Shown: piece by piece, positions 47,720 to 59,685 of the stretch | Layout: every line of letters begins with the position of its first letter | How positions within the stretch are numbered: position 1 is the first letter of the stretch | Notes under the pieces: generated by a model | Databases searched by the model: none | The model's input: the letters and a program-made list of their open reading frames with translations, nothing else | What the model was told of the DNA's origin: nothing | Assembly: GCF_024323335.1 (NCBI RefSeq) | Contig: NC_066581.1 | Span: 456,483,197-456,547,196 of the forward strand | Length of the DNA: 64,000 bases | Direction of reading: 5' to 3' | From: Lathyrus oleraceus | Lineage: Eukaryota; Streptophyta; Magnoliopsida; Fabales; Fabaceae | Translations under genes and position numbers: made by a program

Positions 47720-49322
47720 ATGAGAAAAACTATGGCCAACGCCAATGAAAGAGATAGTTACAATTCCAAACCTCCAATCTTAGATGTAGAAAAATTTGAT
47801 TATTGGAAATACAGAATTGGAAGTTTTTTTCTGGGCTACGACACTGATCTATGGGATATTGTCACAATTGGCTACACACCACCTGTGACAGACGCTGGCG
47901 TTGCTATTCCCAGAAGTAGAATGCCAGATGATCAGAAGCGTGAATTCAAAAACCATCACAAAGCCATAATGATACTACTCATTTCCATTTCCTACAATGA
48001 ATATGAAAAGATCACCAACATGGAAACAACTAAAGAAATACTTGACTCCTGAGGATGACTCACGAAGGAAATTCGAAAGTCAAAGAAACAAAGGCTCTGG
48101 CTAGTTCAGAAATATGAAGCCTTTAAAATGGAGGACGATGAAGTTGTAGAGGTAATGTTTTCTAGATTTCAAACTTTAATTGTAGGACTCAAAGTGCCGG
48201 ATAAAGGCTACATAACTATGGATCATGTCAAAAAGATGGTTAGAAGCTTGCCAAAGAAATGGAGACCCATGGCCACAACTTTAAAGTTGTCAAAAGATCT
48301 GAACAATATCAGCCTTGAGGAACTCGTCAGTTCACTCAGAAGCCACGAGATAGAACTGGAGGAAGATGAACCTCAAAAGAAGATCAAGTCTGTAGCACTA
48401 AAGTCCAGATCCGAAAGACGCAAACCAGATAGAAACAAAGCCTTCCAGGCTGAAGAGGAAGACAATGACGACTCTGAGAAGGAAGACTCTGACGATGAAT
48501 AAGAATTATCCCTTTTAACCAGAAGAGTAAAACAACTCTGGAGAAAAAGGAAGAATAACTTCAGAAGACCAAGACCCAAGGGGGATCGATCAGAATAAAC
48601 TTCCAAAGGTAAGTCAAACAAAGATATAACATGCTATGAATGTAAGGAAACAGGTCATTACAGAAATGAATGTCCCAAGTTGAAGATAGAAAGCTCTAGA
48701 AGAGAGAATTTCAAGAAAAGTTCATTCAGAACTAAAAAGGGACTGATGGCCACCTGGGACGACAGTGGGTCTGATTCATCCGAATTAGACTCTAAAGAAC
48801 AGGTAAATGTTGTACTCATGGCTATCACCTCTAGAAATACATCAGATGGAGAATCTGACTCTGAAGAGGTATTTTCTGAACTTTCTCACCCTGACCTTGA
48901 ATCATGCCTTTCTGAAACTCTAACCTCATATCATAAACTTAAACAAAAATTTAAGGCTTTAAAAGGAGTTCTTGAAAGAACAATCAAAGAATGTGATAAG
49001 CTTGAGATAACTGCTTCAGAACTAAAAGATGAAAATCAAACTTTGATAAAAGAAAGAGACTCCACAAAAAAATAATGTTTAAAACTTAAAGAAGCACTAT
49101 CTCAAGCCCCACAGACTTCTAACACAATGATATATGAATATGAAAAATCTTTTCAAAAGTTTCTAAAAAATGGGATAGAAAGGAGCAAAATGGCATCCAT
49201 GATTTATGGAGTAAGTCAAAATAATAAAAGTGGAATAAGGTATGTCCCCAGTGAAGATAAATCTTCCACAGATGACAAACCTAAATCTCATTTTTCTTAT
49301 CACTACACACATACACAAGCAT
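47720..49322 (+). pseudogene. Copia gag
   Basis: N-terminus MANANERDSYNSKPP, gag core with FDYWKYRIGSFF and, further on, FQTLIVGLKVPDKGY and MVRSLPKKWRP. CCHC zinc knuckle CYECKETGHYRNEC at 48632-48673, then an acidic region and a coiled coil (48930-49075). Stops at 48050, 48500 and 49073 and a shift around 48060-48125 break it. Confidence 0.88.
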
Positions 49323-49379
49323 AATGTTTTGATAATGCTATAAAACCCAAAGTTCTAAGAAACTCTGGGAAAACTAATC

Positions 49380-49845
49380 ATAAAGGACCCAAAAGATTAT
49401 GGGTACCAAAGGATAAGATTGTTTATGTTGCAAATATCTTATGCAACAGAGTTAAGACACCAATTATGGTACCTGGACTCTGGATGCTCACGAGACATGA
49501 CGAGAAGAAAGCATATGTTCCAAAGCCTGGAACTTAAAGATGCTGGCTTCGTAGGTTTCGGAGGAAATCACAAAGGAAGGATCAGAGGCTCCAAAACTAT
49601 TGGTAATGGAACTCTTCCCTCTATATTTGATGTTCTCTATGTAGAAGGATTAATGCATAACCTGTTATCAATAAGTCAATTAAGTGATAACGGCTATGAT
49701 GTAATCTTTAATCAAAAACCATGTAAAGCAATTAATAAGAATAATGGAACAGTCTTATTCACTGGTAGGAGGAAAAACAATATTTACAAGATAAATCTTT
49801 CAGACCTAAAAGAACAAAATGTAAAATGCCTTCTGTCTATTCACG
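49380..49845 (+). pseudogene. Copia protease
   Basis: Contains WYLDSGCSRDMT (Asp codon at 49476), the copia protease signature, followed by GFGGNHKGRIRGSKTIGNG and LLSISQLSDNGYDV. Confidence 0.88.
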
Positions 49846-50850
49846 AAGAGCAATGGGTATGGCATAAACGCTTGGGCCACATTAGCTTGAGAAAAATTTC
49901 TCAGCTAAACAAACTCGAGTTAGTCAGAGGTCTACCCAACCTGAAGTATTCTTCAGATGCTCTGTGTGAGGCATGTTAGAAAGGGAAATTTTCCAAAACA
50001 TCTTTTAAAAAGAAAAATATTGTTTCCACCTCTAAGCCTCTGGAACTTCTTCACATTGACCTATTTGGGCCTGTTAAAATAGCATCAGTCAATGGAAAGA
50101 AATATGGACTAGTTATTGTTGATGATTTTAGTCGCTGGACATGGGTAAAATTCCTAAAGCACAAGAGTGAGTCTCACTCTGTATTCACTAGCTTCTGTTC
50201 CAAAGTGTAAAACGAATTTGACTCTAAAATCATTAGAGTCAAAAGTGATCATGGTGGAGAATTTGAAAATAAATTTTTTGAAGAACTATTCGATTCTAAC
50301 GGAAATATCCATGATTTCTCCTGTCCTAGAACTCCACAACAAAATGGAGTTGTAGAAAGGAAGAATATGACACTCCAAGAGATGGCCAAAACCATGATCA
50401 ATGAAACAAATGTGGCTAAGCACTTTTTGGTTGAAGCAGTAAATACAGCATGTTATATTCAAAATAGAATCTCTATAAGACCTATTTTGGAAAAGACTCC
50501 TTATGAATTGTGCAAGGGAAGAAAACCAAACATTTCTTATTTCCATCCTTTTGGATGTTCTTGCTTTATTTTGAATACTAAAGAACATATGAACAAGTTT
50601 GATTCAAAAGCACAAAAAGGTATTATGTTAGGATACTCAGAACGCTCTAAAGGCTATAGAGTATACAACACAGAAACCAAAATTGTGGAAGAATAAATCC
50701 ATGTTAGATTTGATGATAAGCTTGACCCTGAAAAGTCAAAGCTAGTTGAGAAACTTGCAGATCTGGAGATTACTCTTGCAAGTTCTGACGAAAAGACCAA
50801 AGCACCAAAAGTATCTGATAAACAAAGTCCAGATGCAACTGAAGCCTCAA
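49846..50850 (+). pseudogene. Copia integrase
   Basis: Zinc-finger region WHKRLGHISLRKI ... CEAC, then the core with Asp in LLHIDLFGPV, Asp in VKSDHGGEFEN and Glu in QQNGVVERKN; all three catalytic residues are present. Stops at 49977, 50208 and 50694 interrupt it. Confidence 0.9.
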
Positions 50851-51932
50851 CTATTCATAAGAAATCAAGAAGCCGCCCCAACATCTCTGAAGATTTGATT
50901 TTGGGAAACAAGGATGAACCTGTCAGAACTAGGTCAACATTCAAAGTACCTGAAGAAATCACTCTAGGACTAGTATCTTTGATTGAGCCTACTTCCTATG
51001 ATGAGGCACTTCAAGACAACGATTGGGTTCTAGCTATGAAAGAAGAGCTAGATCAATTCTCAAAGAATGACGTATGGGAGCTTGTTCTAAATCCTAAAGG
51101 AACTCACATTATTGGAACCAGATGGGTGTTCAGAAACAAACTGAACGAAAATGGAGAATTTGTCAGAAATAAAGCTCGACTGGTGGCACAAGGGTACACT
51201 CAACAAGAAGGCATTGACTACAACGAAACCTTTTCCCCAGTCGCCAGGTTAGAATCTATTCGTTTACTTGTTTCATTTGCTGTAAATCATTCTATCAAAC
51301 TATATCAAATGGATGTCAAAAGTGCATTTCATAATGGTTATATATCAGAAGAAGTTTATGTCAATCAACCTCCAGATTTTGAAAACTCTAAATGTACAGA
51401 ACACATTTTTAAACTTAAGAAATCATTGTACGGTTTAAAACAAGCTCCCAGAGCTTGATATGATAGATTAAGTAACTTCCTTTTGGAACATGACTTTATT
51501 AGAGGAAAGGTTGACTCTACACTCTTCTATAAAAACATTAGAAATGATCTCATGATATGCCAGATATATGTTAATGACATTATTTTTGGTTCAGCTAACC
51601 CTACTGTATGTCAAGAATTCTCTGAGCTAATGCAGGCAGAATTTGAAATGAGCTTAATGTAAGAACTAAAGTTCTTTCTAGGGATTCAAATTAATCAAGC
51701 TTCATAAGCTACCTACGTTTATCAAAGTAAATACATAAAAGACATTCTGAAGAAATTCGAAATGGCTTAATGCAAACCTACTAAGACACCTATGCATCCA
51801 ACCTGCATTCTGGAAAAATAAGAAATTAGCTAGAAGGTTTATCATAAGCTCTATCGGGGTATGATAGGCTCTCTTCTCTATTTGACTGGCACATATCCTG
51901 ATATTCTGTTTAGTGTATGTCTCTGTGCCAGA
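50851..51932 (+). pseudogene. Copia reverse transcriptase, C-terminally deleted
   Basis: Landmarks: WVLAMKEELDQFSKNDVWEL, GTRWVFRNKLNENG, RLVAQGYTQQEGIDYNETF, YQMDVKSAFHNGY, KSLYGLKQAPRA. The catalytic box is Y-V-N-D (51567-51578) instead of Y-V-D-D. Stops at about 51457, 51660 and later. Coding stops at DILFSVCLCARF, where LTR sequence takes over; RNase H is gone. Confidence 0.9.
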
Positions 51933-52331
51933 TTCATTATTATCTTTTCACGAGCTGCTGCTCTTACGTGAAAAGCTATTATTCTTACAATTCTGTAATT
52001 CTTGCTTGTTTGTTAGAAGCATATTACATTACAATTTTTTCTCTTGCTTAAAATACTTCCTCAAGTTACTCTGTGTAGTATGAATACTTGAGAGGGCTGA
52101 GAGATTATTCTCTTAGACAATTGGTTGTGTAATATTTCAAGATTAGTGGATTAAGTCCTTTTTGAAGGCGAAATCACCTTGGCCGGGTGGATTGGAGTAA
52201 CTTTGAATTTCAAGCGAACCAGTATAAAATTCTGTGTCATCTCCTTTTTTATTCTGTGTGTGTCTGATTTTTGAAAAAGTTTTTATTTCCAAAACAATTC
52301 AAACCCCCTTTATTGTTTTTCTCAACCTTCA
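51933..52331 (+). repeat. Copia 3' LTR remnant
   Basis: Corresponds to the last 398 bases of the 5' LTR and begins at a shared TTCATT. Confidence 0.9.
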
Positions 52332-52983
52332 ACTTCGCCCTCATCAGAAACCGTTGAGAGCACATGTGGATCATAGTAGATAAATGGGCAAATGCAAGGA
52401 GCCATGTGTCTCGACGTCATTGAAGAACCATCAGAAACAGTTATTCCGATCCATTATAAATATAGGGTCTTAGTGTTAGAAAAGGGTGTGTCAAAGTATG
52501 TACAAAAACCTCTAAATTTACCAAGTACTCATGTGTAGAAGAATCGTAAATCACAGAATGTACATTTGTTTGCACCATTGTTAGTTACTTCAAAGCAATA
52601 TAAATTTATCTTTATTTTTTTCCAGAAATATACTTCCTTACTTATTCATTCCAAACACCCTCTTTTTACTTTTTCATTTACAGTTTTAAGATTTCCTTGC
52701 TTTTTCCTTGCTTTCAACATTTACTTTACAGTCTTAAGATTCCCTTACTTTCGACATTTACTTCGTCATTCACAAATCCTTTATAATTTCTCTTGTTAAT
52801 GTCACCCTCTTTATTAGTTTTCAAACTCTAATTTTGCGCTTATTATTGAGCATTCGTTACTACCAAAATTCATTTTCAAACAAAATTAGCACATGTCCTA
52901 GGATCAATCTGATCGATCCTGCAAGTAACCAAATTTAGAAATTTGGAAGATCAACGATTATTTACCGATTTTCAAGGTAAACA
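52332..52983 (+). repeat. Tat-E 3' LTR, right part
   Basis: The first five bases, ACTTC, are the copia duplication. The rest matches the 5' LTR to GGTAAACA. Next comes ATGAG (52984-52988), the Tat-E target duplication. Confidence 0.92.
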
Positions 52984-53029
52984 ATGAGACAGTTCGACTT
53001 ATTCTCTACATCATAAAAAAGATAGGAAC

Positions 53030-54300
53030 ACAAAACCTAATTAAAATGATATACATCATACATTTTAGATATCACAATATTCTCACTCTCACATACCGCA
53101 TATAACTCTTTTATTTCTTCCAATTCTTTATTGCGAGTTTCCCGCTCCACTTCTAACTTCTCATTAAATTCTTGCTTATGAGTATAAATATTCCTTTGAA
53201 GCTCTTCCAAGATTTTGTTTTGAACCTCTACGATGGTTTGTTTAAGCGTACCAAAAAATAATCTTTGGCCGACGCCATCTCCAACCCCACAGACACGCAC
53301 AACATGCTCTTTTATTCTGATTGCTTCTACTAAAATATCATGTCGTGGTACTAGAACAAAGGAACCTTCACGAGTTGAGTTAACCAATCAATCCTACACA
53401 ACATGATAAGACATACATTGTATATTACCAAAGGGATTTAAATAACACAAAACATACACACAATAGATCCTACTTACAATTTTATCAGCGACTGCTCTTG
53501 AGGAATCGGAAGTGTACTCTCTATTTGGTCTTTGTCAATCCCTCTTCCACTTCTCATATCGTTATGGTGGAGATGGTTCCCGATAATGACTCATGGATCC
53601 CCCATCTCATAGTTGTTGTTTTTTCAGCAATCATGGTTTTCTCATGTTTCCTGTATCCCTCACGAGACAAGCTATAGGGTTATTTGTTCTTTAACTTGTT
53701 TATCTTTCCTACTTCACTTTTAACATTTTTTAAACATAGGAAAAATATTAACTTCCATGGTTGTATGCATACAATTATCAGAAAATACAACTCATACTAA
53801 CCATGAACTCCTCGGAAATACGAGACTTCACAAACTTTTTCCAAACCTTCTTGCTAAGAAAATGATATTTCATCAACGGGCACTCAATATTAGGCTTAAG
53901 CTTCATAATGTAGTCATTAGTGAACCATGACTTAAAACTTCTCCAAGTCGTACCAGCATAAATGATCCAATTTCTTTTCAACTCCGATTCATCACTAAAC
54001 TCAAATGTCAACTACTCATTTACATCAATAAGTATGTATTAATGTTTATATAAATTAATATCGGATCGCTGAAAATTAAAATTAATATACCTTAACGTCT
54101 GTCCATATGCTATTTTTCACCTCATTCTCTACATCTTTCTAATCATCTAACAATATGTTGACTTTGATACGTCCAAGGAATGCAACATAACTCTTAAATA
54201 TTGATGAATGAGGACCATCAAGAATAATGTAATCTACACTAAACTCAACCAGAAGTTTGACATCCGAGTCGTTGACTTTTGCTAATTTAGACATCATTGT
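53030..54300 (-). pseudogene. CACTA-encoded En/Spm transposase-associated protein
   Basis: Minus-strand segments in order: LVEFSVDYIILDGPHSS and YVAFLGRIKVNILLDD; then WRSFKSWFTNDYIMKL, KKVWKKFVKSRISEEF; then YSLSREGYRKHEK; then VRVCGVGDGVGQRLFFG and a coiled-coil tail. This order is typical of the plant Ptta/En/Spm transposase-associated family. Intron-like gaps and stops separate the pieces. The same gene continues in the Ulp1 region at 24990-23780, on the other side of Tat-E. Confidence 0.72.
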
Positions 54301-54372
54301 GGCACCTGTTTGATTTTTTTTCTATTGTCCTACTACAGATTGAGAATCATTTGGATTGTGTTCATTTGTATA

Positions 54373-54695
54373 CGTATCATCAACAAACATCAGCAACAAT
54401 AGCATCAACAATAACATCATTGACAAACATCATCAACAATAACATCATCAACAAACATCATCAATAACGAAAGTGGCATCAAAACACAAACATCAACAGT
54501 AGCATCATTAACATTAGGATCGTTAATAATAGGATCATTAACAATATCATCATCAACAAAAGCATCATCAACAATAGAATTAACAATAGCATCATCAATA
54601 AACATCATCAACAATATCATCATCAACAAACATCATCAACAACAACAGTGGTATCAAGACACAAACATCATCAACAATAACATCATCAATAATAA
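54373..54695. repeat. CATCAACAA-type repeat
   Basis: Imperfect repeats of CATCATCAACAA and CATCATTAACAA. Frames through it encode only Asp/Val repeats and are not genes. Confidence 0.85.
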
Positions 54696-55019
54696 TAAGT
54701 ACATAAACACAAATATAAAATGATGGTATTGTAGATGCATGGGAAAAAATTTTACGTATCGGAAACATGATGAATAAGTAAAAAAATGTTGTAAGAATCT
54801 TTGAGTTCCTCCTCGTCAAGAACGAAGAACACGGTGTCGGCTCCTTCCTCAATAGTATGAAACCACCGACGGTGGTTATGGTTGAAAATGTTGTTGTTTC
54901 TTTAGGTTTGAAGATGGTGTTGTTTGGTTCTGTTAGGGGTTGGAAATGGTTTTGTTTGGTTAGGGTTGAAAATTGTGTTGTTTAGTCAGGGGTTGTTTCT
55001 TGATGGAAATGAAAATATG

Positions 55020-55660
55020 GAACTGAAGAGAGAAGTTAGCTAGCTCTGTTTAAACTGAGTAAACCATATCACCACGGTTGTTTATCAAAAGCATTATGAT
55101 ATATGATGAAATTTTATAAAAAAAGTGTCAGGTTTTAAGAATTTTTTTTTTTTAAATAATGAAAACAATATTATAATGGTGTATTTTGACAACCATGGTG
55201 ATATAAGATTTACATTTATGATATTTTATAAGAAAAAGCGTCAAGTTTTAAGCAATTAAATTTTTAAAAACATAATGAAAACTATATTATAATTGTTTGT
55301 TTAGACAACCATGGTGATATAAGATTTACATTAATGATATTTTATAAAACAAATGCGTTAGATTTTAAGCAATTAAAATTTTAAAATAAATTATTAAAAA
55401 TATATCACAATGTTAGTTTAGTAAACCGTTGTGATATAAATTTCTTTTTTTAAAATATGAATGAAAGGTGGTGATAAATTCTAAATAAATGACGAATTAG
55501 TAGGAGCTGAGAATCAAACTCATGAAACATCAACTTATATCACTACGGTTGTTTCAAAAATCTGGGGTAATAAGTTAACAACGTTTAATTAAAAAATAAA
55601 AAATATATATAGGCACCTAAATTTTGAGATATCACCACAGTCCTTCGAAGGACCATCGTA
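55020..55660. repeat. CACTA right subterminal repeats
   Basis: Copies of ATATCACCACGGTTGTTT, ACAACCATGGTGATATAAGA (twice), AAACCGTTGTGATATAAA, TATATCACTACGGTTGTTTC and ATATCACCACAGTCC lie in both orientations. They match the left-end motif. Confidence 0.75.
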
Positions 55661-55696
55661 GCGGTGGACTCGTTGTATGTACTTTTTGTAGTATTG

Positions 55697-55830
55697 TGTG
55701 AGCACCTCCTTATGTTTTGTAGGGCTTTCCTTGGCAGGTGGCTTAGGCTTTGCATGAGTCATTTTTGTCTGGGTTGACTTGGCTGACACATGAAAGCTTT
55801 TCTGCATAGATGATTTCATTTTTTCTGAAG
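55697..55830 (-). pseudogene. N-terminal side of the interrupted coding fragment
   Basis: The minus strand is open and lysine-rich (KMKSSMQKSFHVSAKST, AKPKPPAKESPTKHKEVL). It joins in frame to 23177 after removal of the CACTA insertion. The left neighbour at 55831 is LTR sequence, so the true start is lost. Family unknown. Confidence 0.5.
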
Positions 55831-56908
55831 TGATTATCATACCCTAGATGTTACCCTGAGTTTTTTCACCTGCATCAGCATATCATAAATCATCTCATTC
55901 TATCATTCATTACATTTGTCAAAATCATTCATCAGGGTTTAGATGAAAGGTCGGGATTTCTGGCATTTTATATGGTCTTAATCATTTGTTGATTAAGAAG
56001 TCAACTGACTTGATTTCTCAAATCTCAGTGCATCGTTCATTCCATTGCATCATTTTTCATAGGTCTAGAGGGTAACAATCAAGAGTATTGTCATCATCTG
56101 AATCATTGTAGAGTTTTAATTGTAACTTAGAATCATATGTAAATGATCCAAGAGCGATTCATTTGCATCTGATTGTTTATTCATAATTTTTCGATCAATA
56201 ATTTAATGTATTCCTCAGACATTTTCATTATCATAGCATGTATTTCGTTTCGCATAATGCTTAAAATGTCAACCAAAATATTTTTTTTCCGGATTTACAA
56301 GCATATCAGTTGAATCAACCGTAGATTTCAAATGTACGTCGAATTAACGGCCGAATTTTTTTAAAACCGAGCTTGCAGACACCAATATTCTTAATCTACG
56401 ATCTGTATACTTTAATCTGGCGTGTTCGTTTTGATTTTTCGACTACTTTTTCAGTCGCGTTTTAACCAGCTCGGGCCTTTTAACCAGTCACTTTTTATTT
56501 TAAAATTTGATCAAAACCCATATATTTCCGGGAGATTATTTCGCGTGGATCATTTTAGTGCATTTAATTTAATCTTTTTGGCATTTTTGCGTCCAATTTT
56601 TGTTCATTTTTTATCCGATTATTTTTATTTTTTAGCCAATTTAATTAGTGGGATTCATTAGAATTAATTGTATTTTTAAATATAATTTTATTTTGGTTTT
56701 TTAGTTTTATTCAAATTTTTAAACTTTGATTTTAACGTTTTTTTTAGTTTTTAGAATCAAGCTCTTTTCAATTAAGAAAGATCAAGGGGAAATATCTCCC
56801 TCCTCTCTAACAAGCAACTCCATGCGCCGCCTCATGAGAGGCCAACTTTCTCAAATTATAAGGATCCTCCAATCACAAAGAAATGTCCAGTACAAGTGAA
56901 AAAGAGAA
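55831..56908 (+). mobile_element. LTR fragment of a Tat/Ogre-like element
   Basis: Starts TGATTATCATACCCTAG, like 20320. AT-rich with no genes. Ogre-D begins at 56914. Preceding bases TGAAG; no partner duplication seen. Confidence 0.5.
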
Positions 56909-56913
56909 GATAC

Positions 56914-58759
56914 TGTAAGACCCCAATTTTGATCCTAAGATTCCTCATGGCATCATAACATTGCATTTGCATAGCCTCAAGGATCATGAGCATCTTGGTT
57001 CCCTTTGCCTTTGGGTGAGACTCCTTGTGATTGGTTTGAGATCACCAAGCATGCTTGAATTATACATCATTATTTCTCTTACTTTTGTTTACTAAAAAAA
57101 AAAAAAAACGAAAAAAAAAAGAAAAAAAAAGAAAAAAAATAAAATAAATAAATAAATAAAATATAACAGGAAAATTTTGGACTTGGGCCTCTCTCATTTG
57201 AGCCCACAAGTCCACAAAAACCAGGTTATAAATTCAGAGATTCAGTGAAACAAAAGGGATTCCATTCCTATTACCCTGGAAGGAAAAAGAAAGTGAGAGA
57301 AGAGCTGACAAAGTTCAGAGCAACCTCTAGAGGCAAACCCTCAGATTGCTCTGCAAACCTCACGGGTGCAACTCAATTTCAATTGATCCTCCCCAATCAG
57401 GGATGCCCTATTTCCACTACTTTATACTTTCAACCTGAAATTTTTTGACACCCTTTTAATGTATGTGTTTGACAAGAGGTTTATGCCTCCTGCCCTTGGT
57501 TGCTTTTTGTGAGCTTTTTTGTGAATTTTAATGGAATGATTCATGTGGTTACATTTTGATTTGGGGGCAACTCTTGATTACCCTATCTTGTTTCTCTAAC
57601 CTGTTTGTTGAGTTTATTTGTGAGGGCTCACATGACTCTTGCAGAGATGGCCTGGTGTTCCACTTTATTTGTGGGATACCCCCTGGAGGTTTATTCCGAT
57701 TACCTGTGCTTAATCGCTTGAGATATTTGTTTGTGACTGCTTATTCCAAAGGATGGGAGCTACTTAGATCATCAATACGATCTCAAGAGGGGAACTCCTA
57801 ATGTGGTTTTATTTTCTTTTCCCTTATCTCTTGTATGTTTAGGAATTTAACCCTTCTTTTTTTTTCTCCCCATTCTAACCCAAGCCAAAACTTTTTGTGC
57901 AAACAATAACTTTTGTTTTCAACATTAGAAACCTAAGTCTTATGCTTTTGATTTTCAAACTTATTTTTCATAACACTTTTTTTGAATTGAACCTTTTAAT
58001 CCACTTTAACCCTATTTTTGTAAATACTTTTAATTGGTAAATATAACCCATTCAAATACTTTTTATGGTTTCAATGGCCACCTTCTTAATCAAACCTTTT
58101 TTTTATAACCATTAGCTATTAGGTTTGAGTTATCCTTGAGGTGGATATAATACTCACCTTTATCCTTAGTGATGGACAATGAGTCTTCCATGCTTATTAT
58201 AGGGTTAACCCCTCACTAGCATGTTGAAGCTATCCTCACATGGTGGGTTTGTGATTTGGTTGAGTTTTCTCCCTTTGATAACAAAAGACCTTAAGGCTTT
58301 TAGACCAATCAATTCACCAACTTTTTTTTTGAATTTTTTTACCCCGAACTACGAGGTTTTGATCCTAATCTTTTTTAAGATGGTACGTAGGCAATGGGTT
58401 CATCCATTCAAACACAAAATGTAAATAAATTTGTATATTCTTTTCTCATCCCTTCAATCATGTTTGCACAAATAAATTTTCACAAAAAAAAAAAAAAACA
58501 ACAACCTTACAACAAGTGTGAAAAGGGCTCCCTAGGAGTACCTAGGATGCTGTGGGTGCCTAACACCTTCCCATTGCATAACCAACCCCTTACCCAGATC
58601 TCTGACATTTTTACTAGTTTTTGATTCGATAAAACTTTTAGGTTTTTGTTCTCTTTCTAACCATTCCTTTGGATAAATAGAAGTGCAGTGGCGACTCGAC
58701 TTGTATGATTTACCTTGGATTTAGTCAATATCTCTAATGGTAACGAATACCCCGCTACA
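56914..58759 (+). repeat. Ogre-D 5' LTR (1,846 bp)
   Basis: Starts TGTAAGACCCCAATTTTGAT and ends TACCCCGCTACA. TATA box TATAAATT at 57227-57234; A-rich tract 57090-57165. The 57220-57300 segment matches the U3/R region of Ogre-C, and 58500-58620 matches Ogre-A near 15090-15190. Confidence 0.88.
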
Positions 58760-58765
58760 GAAAAA

Positions 58766-58783
58766 TGACGACTCTGCTGGGGA
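58766..58783 (+). other. Ogre-D primer binding site
   Basis: TGACGACTCTGCTGGGGA, one change from the Ogre-A and Ogre-C site. Confidence 0.85.
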
Positions 58784-59685
58784 GAAATAATTTGCCTAGT
58801 GGGTTTTGCCTACTTTTCATATTTGTTGTATTGTATTGTATTTTTTTGTGACACATTTTTGTGCAATTTGGGATTACTGTATTGTATGTAATGATTGAAT
58901 TGTTTGAATATTAATTCCTTGTATGCTTGGTGATCTTTGTGAGATGAGTTCTATACCCGAACTCGAGTGCACTTAGGATAGGAGAATGGCATAGTCTTGT
59001 CGACTTGTGTGGAGTTATTCCTTAGCAAGTTGACTTGCAAGTCCATTCACTTGGTGGAGGTTATGTTGGGATCAATAATGTCACACAAGTAAGTTGTGGT
59101 TAGACATTACTCTTTCCAATATAGACCTTAGAAGCCAAGGACCTTAGTTTACCAAGCCCATCTTGGCCTATTCTTAGGATGTAGTGCGAAAGTCGTTCAA
59201 GTGTAAGATTTGATACGATTTTTACGCGATACTACACTCATAAGAGTCTCTCTTGAGAATATTTTCGGAATACGAGTAGTCGTTTCTCCAATAATATCCG
59301 AAAGATGCGATGATGACTATGGGAACCTTTTGTAGAACATGTTTGGCACGTTTAAACCTTAGTACACTCCCTTTTGGGTGGTTCTTAACCTAACTCCATG
59401 CTCGTGACTTACAACAAACCCTTGATTCATGGTTGATCCGTTCAGGTATCCTTAATATCAATGGAACTTGGATGTTGATAAGGTGTTAACCATAATCCAC
59501 CAAAATGGATGGTTGATATTAAGGATAACATGATCCATCCCATGACCTTTGTTTGGTGTGCTTTGCTTGATCCTTGAGTGTGATTGTTGCATTCATGCAT
59601 TCATGCACCCATTTGCATTCATATCATCAAAATAATAAGAAAAATTTTAAGGAACTTAAGGGGTTTATTTGCAAAATTTTCAGAC
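58784..59685 (+). other. Ogre-D 5' leader
   Basis: Noncoding, homologous to the Ogre-A and Ogre-C leaders. A TTTTCAG just before the ORF1 ATG looks like a splice acceptor, but I cannot show an intron. Confidence 0.8.
59447..59527 (+). promoter_or_regulatory. Conserved leader stem-loop, Ogre-D version
   Basis: TATCCTTAATATCAA (59447-59461) pairs perfectly with TTGATATTAAGGATA (59513-59527), with a 51-base loop. It lies 159 bases before the ORF1 ATG. Confidence 0.75.

Larger units (their letters stand above)
46640..52331 (+). mobile_element. Ty1/copia element (SIRE/Maximus-like) in the Tat-E 3' LTR
   Basis: Flanked by ACTTC at 46635-46639 and 52332-52336. Order is LTR, primer site, gag, protease, integrase, RT, truncated 3' LTR, which is the copia order (integrase before RT). 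The long gag tail with coiled coil and the LTR of about 1 kb suggest SIRE/Maximus. RNase H, the purine tract and the start of the 3' LTR are deleted. Confidence 0.9.
25035..52983 (+). mobile_element. Tat-E, Ty3/gypsy Tat-lineage retrotransposon, complete but interrupted
   Basis: Both LTRs, primer site, gag, protease, RT, two RNase H domains, integrase, an antisense gene, purine tract and 5-base target duplications (ATGAG) are present. The second, archaeal-type RNase H marks the Tat lineage. Ogre-C (32631-40912) and a copia element (46640-52331) are inserted in it. Without them it is about 14 kb. Stops and lost catalytic residues show it is inactive. Confidence 0.9.

Noticed and set aside
54417..54852. 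Asp/Val-rich minus-strand frames as a protein gene
   Set aside because: They are produced by the CATCAACAA-type repeat.
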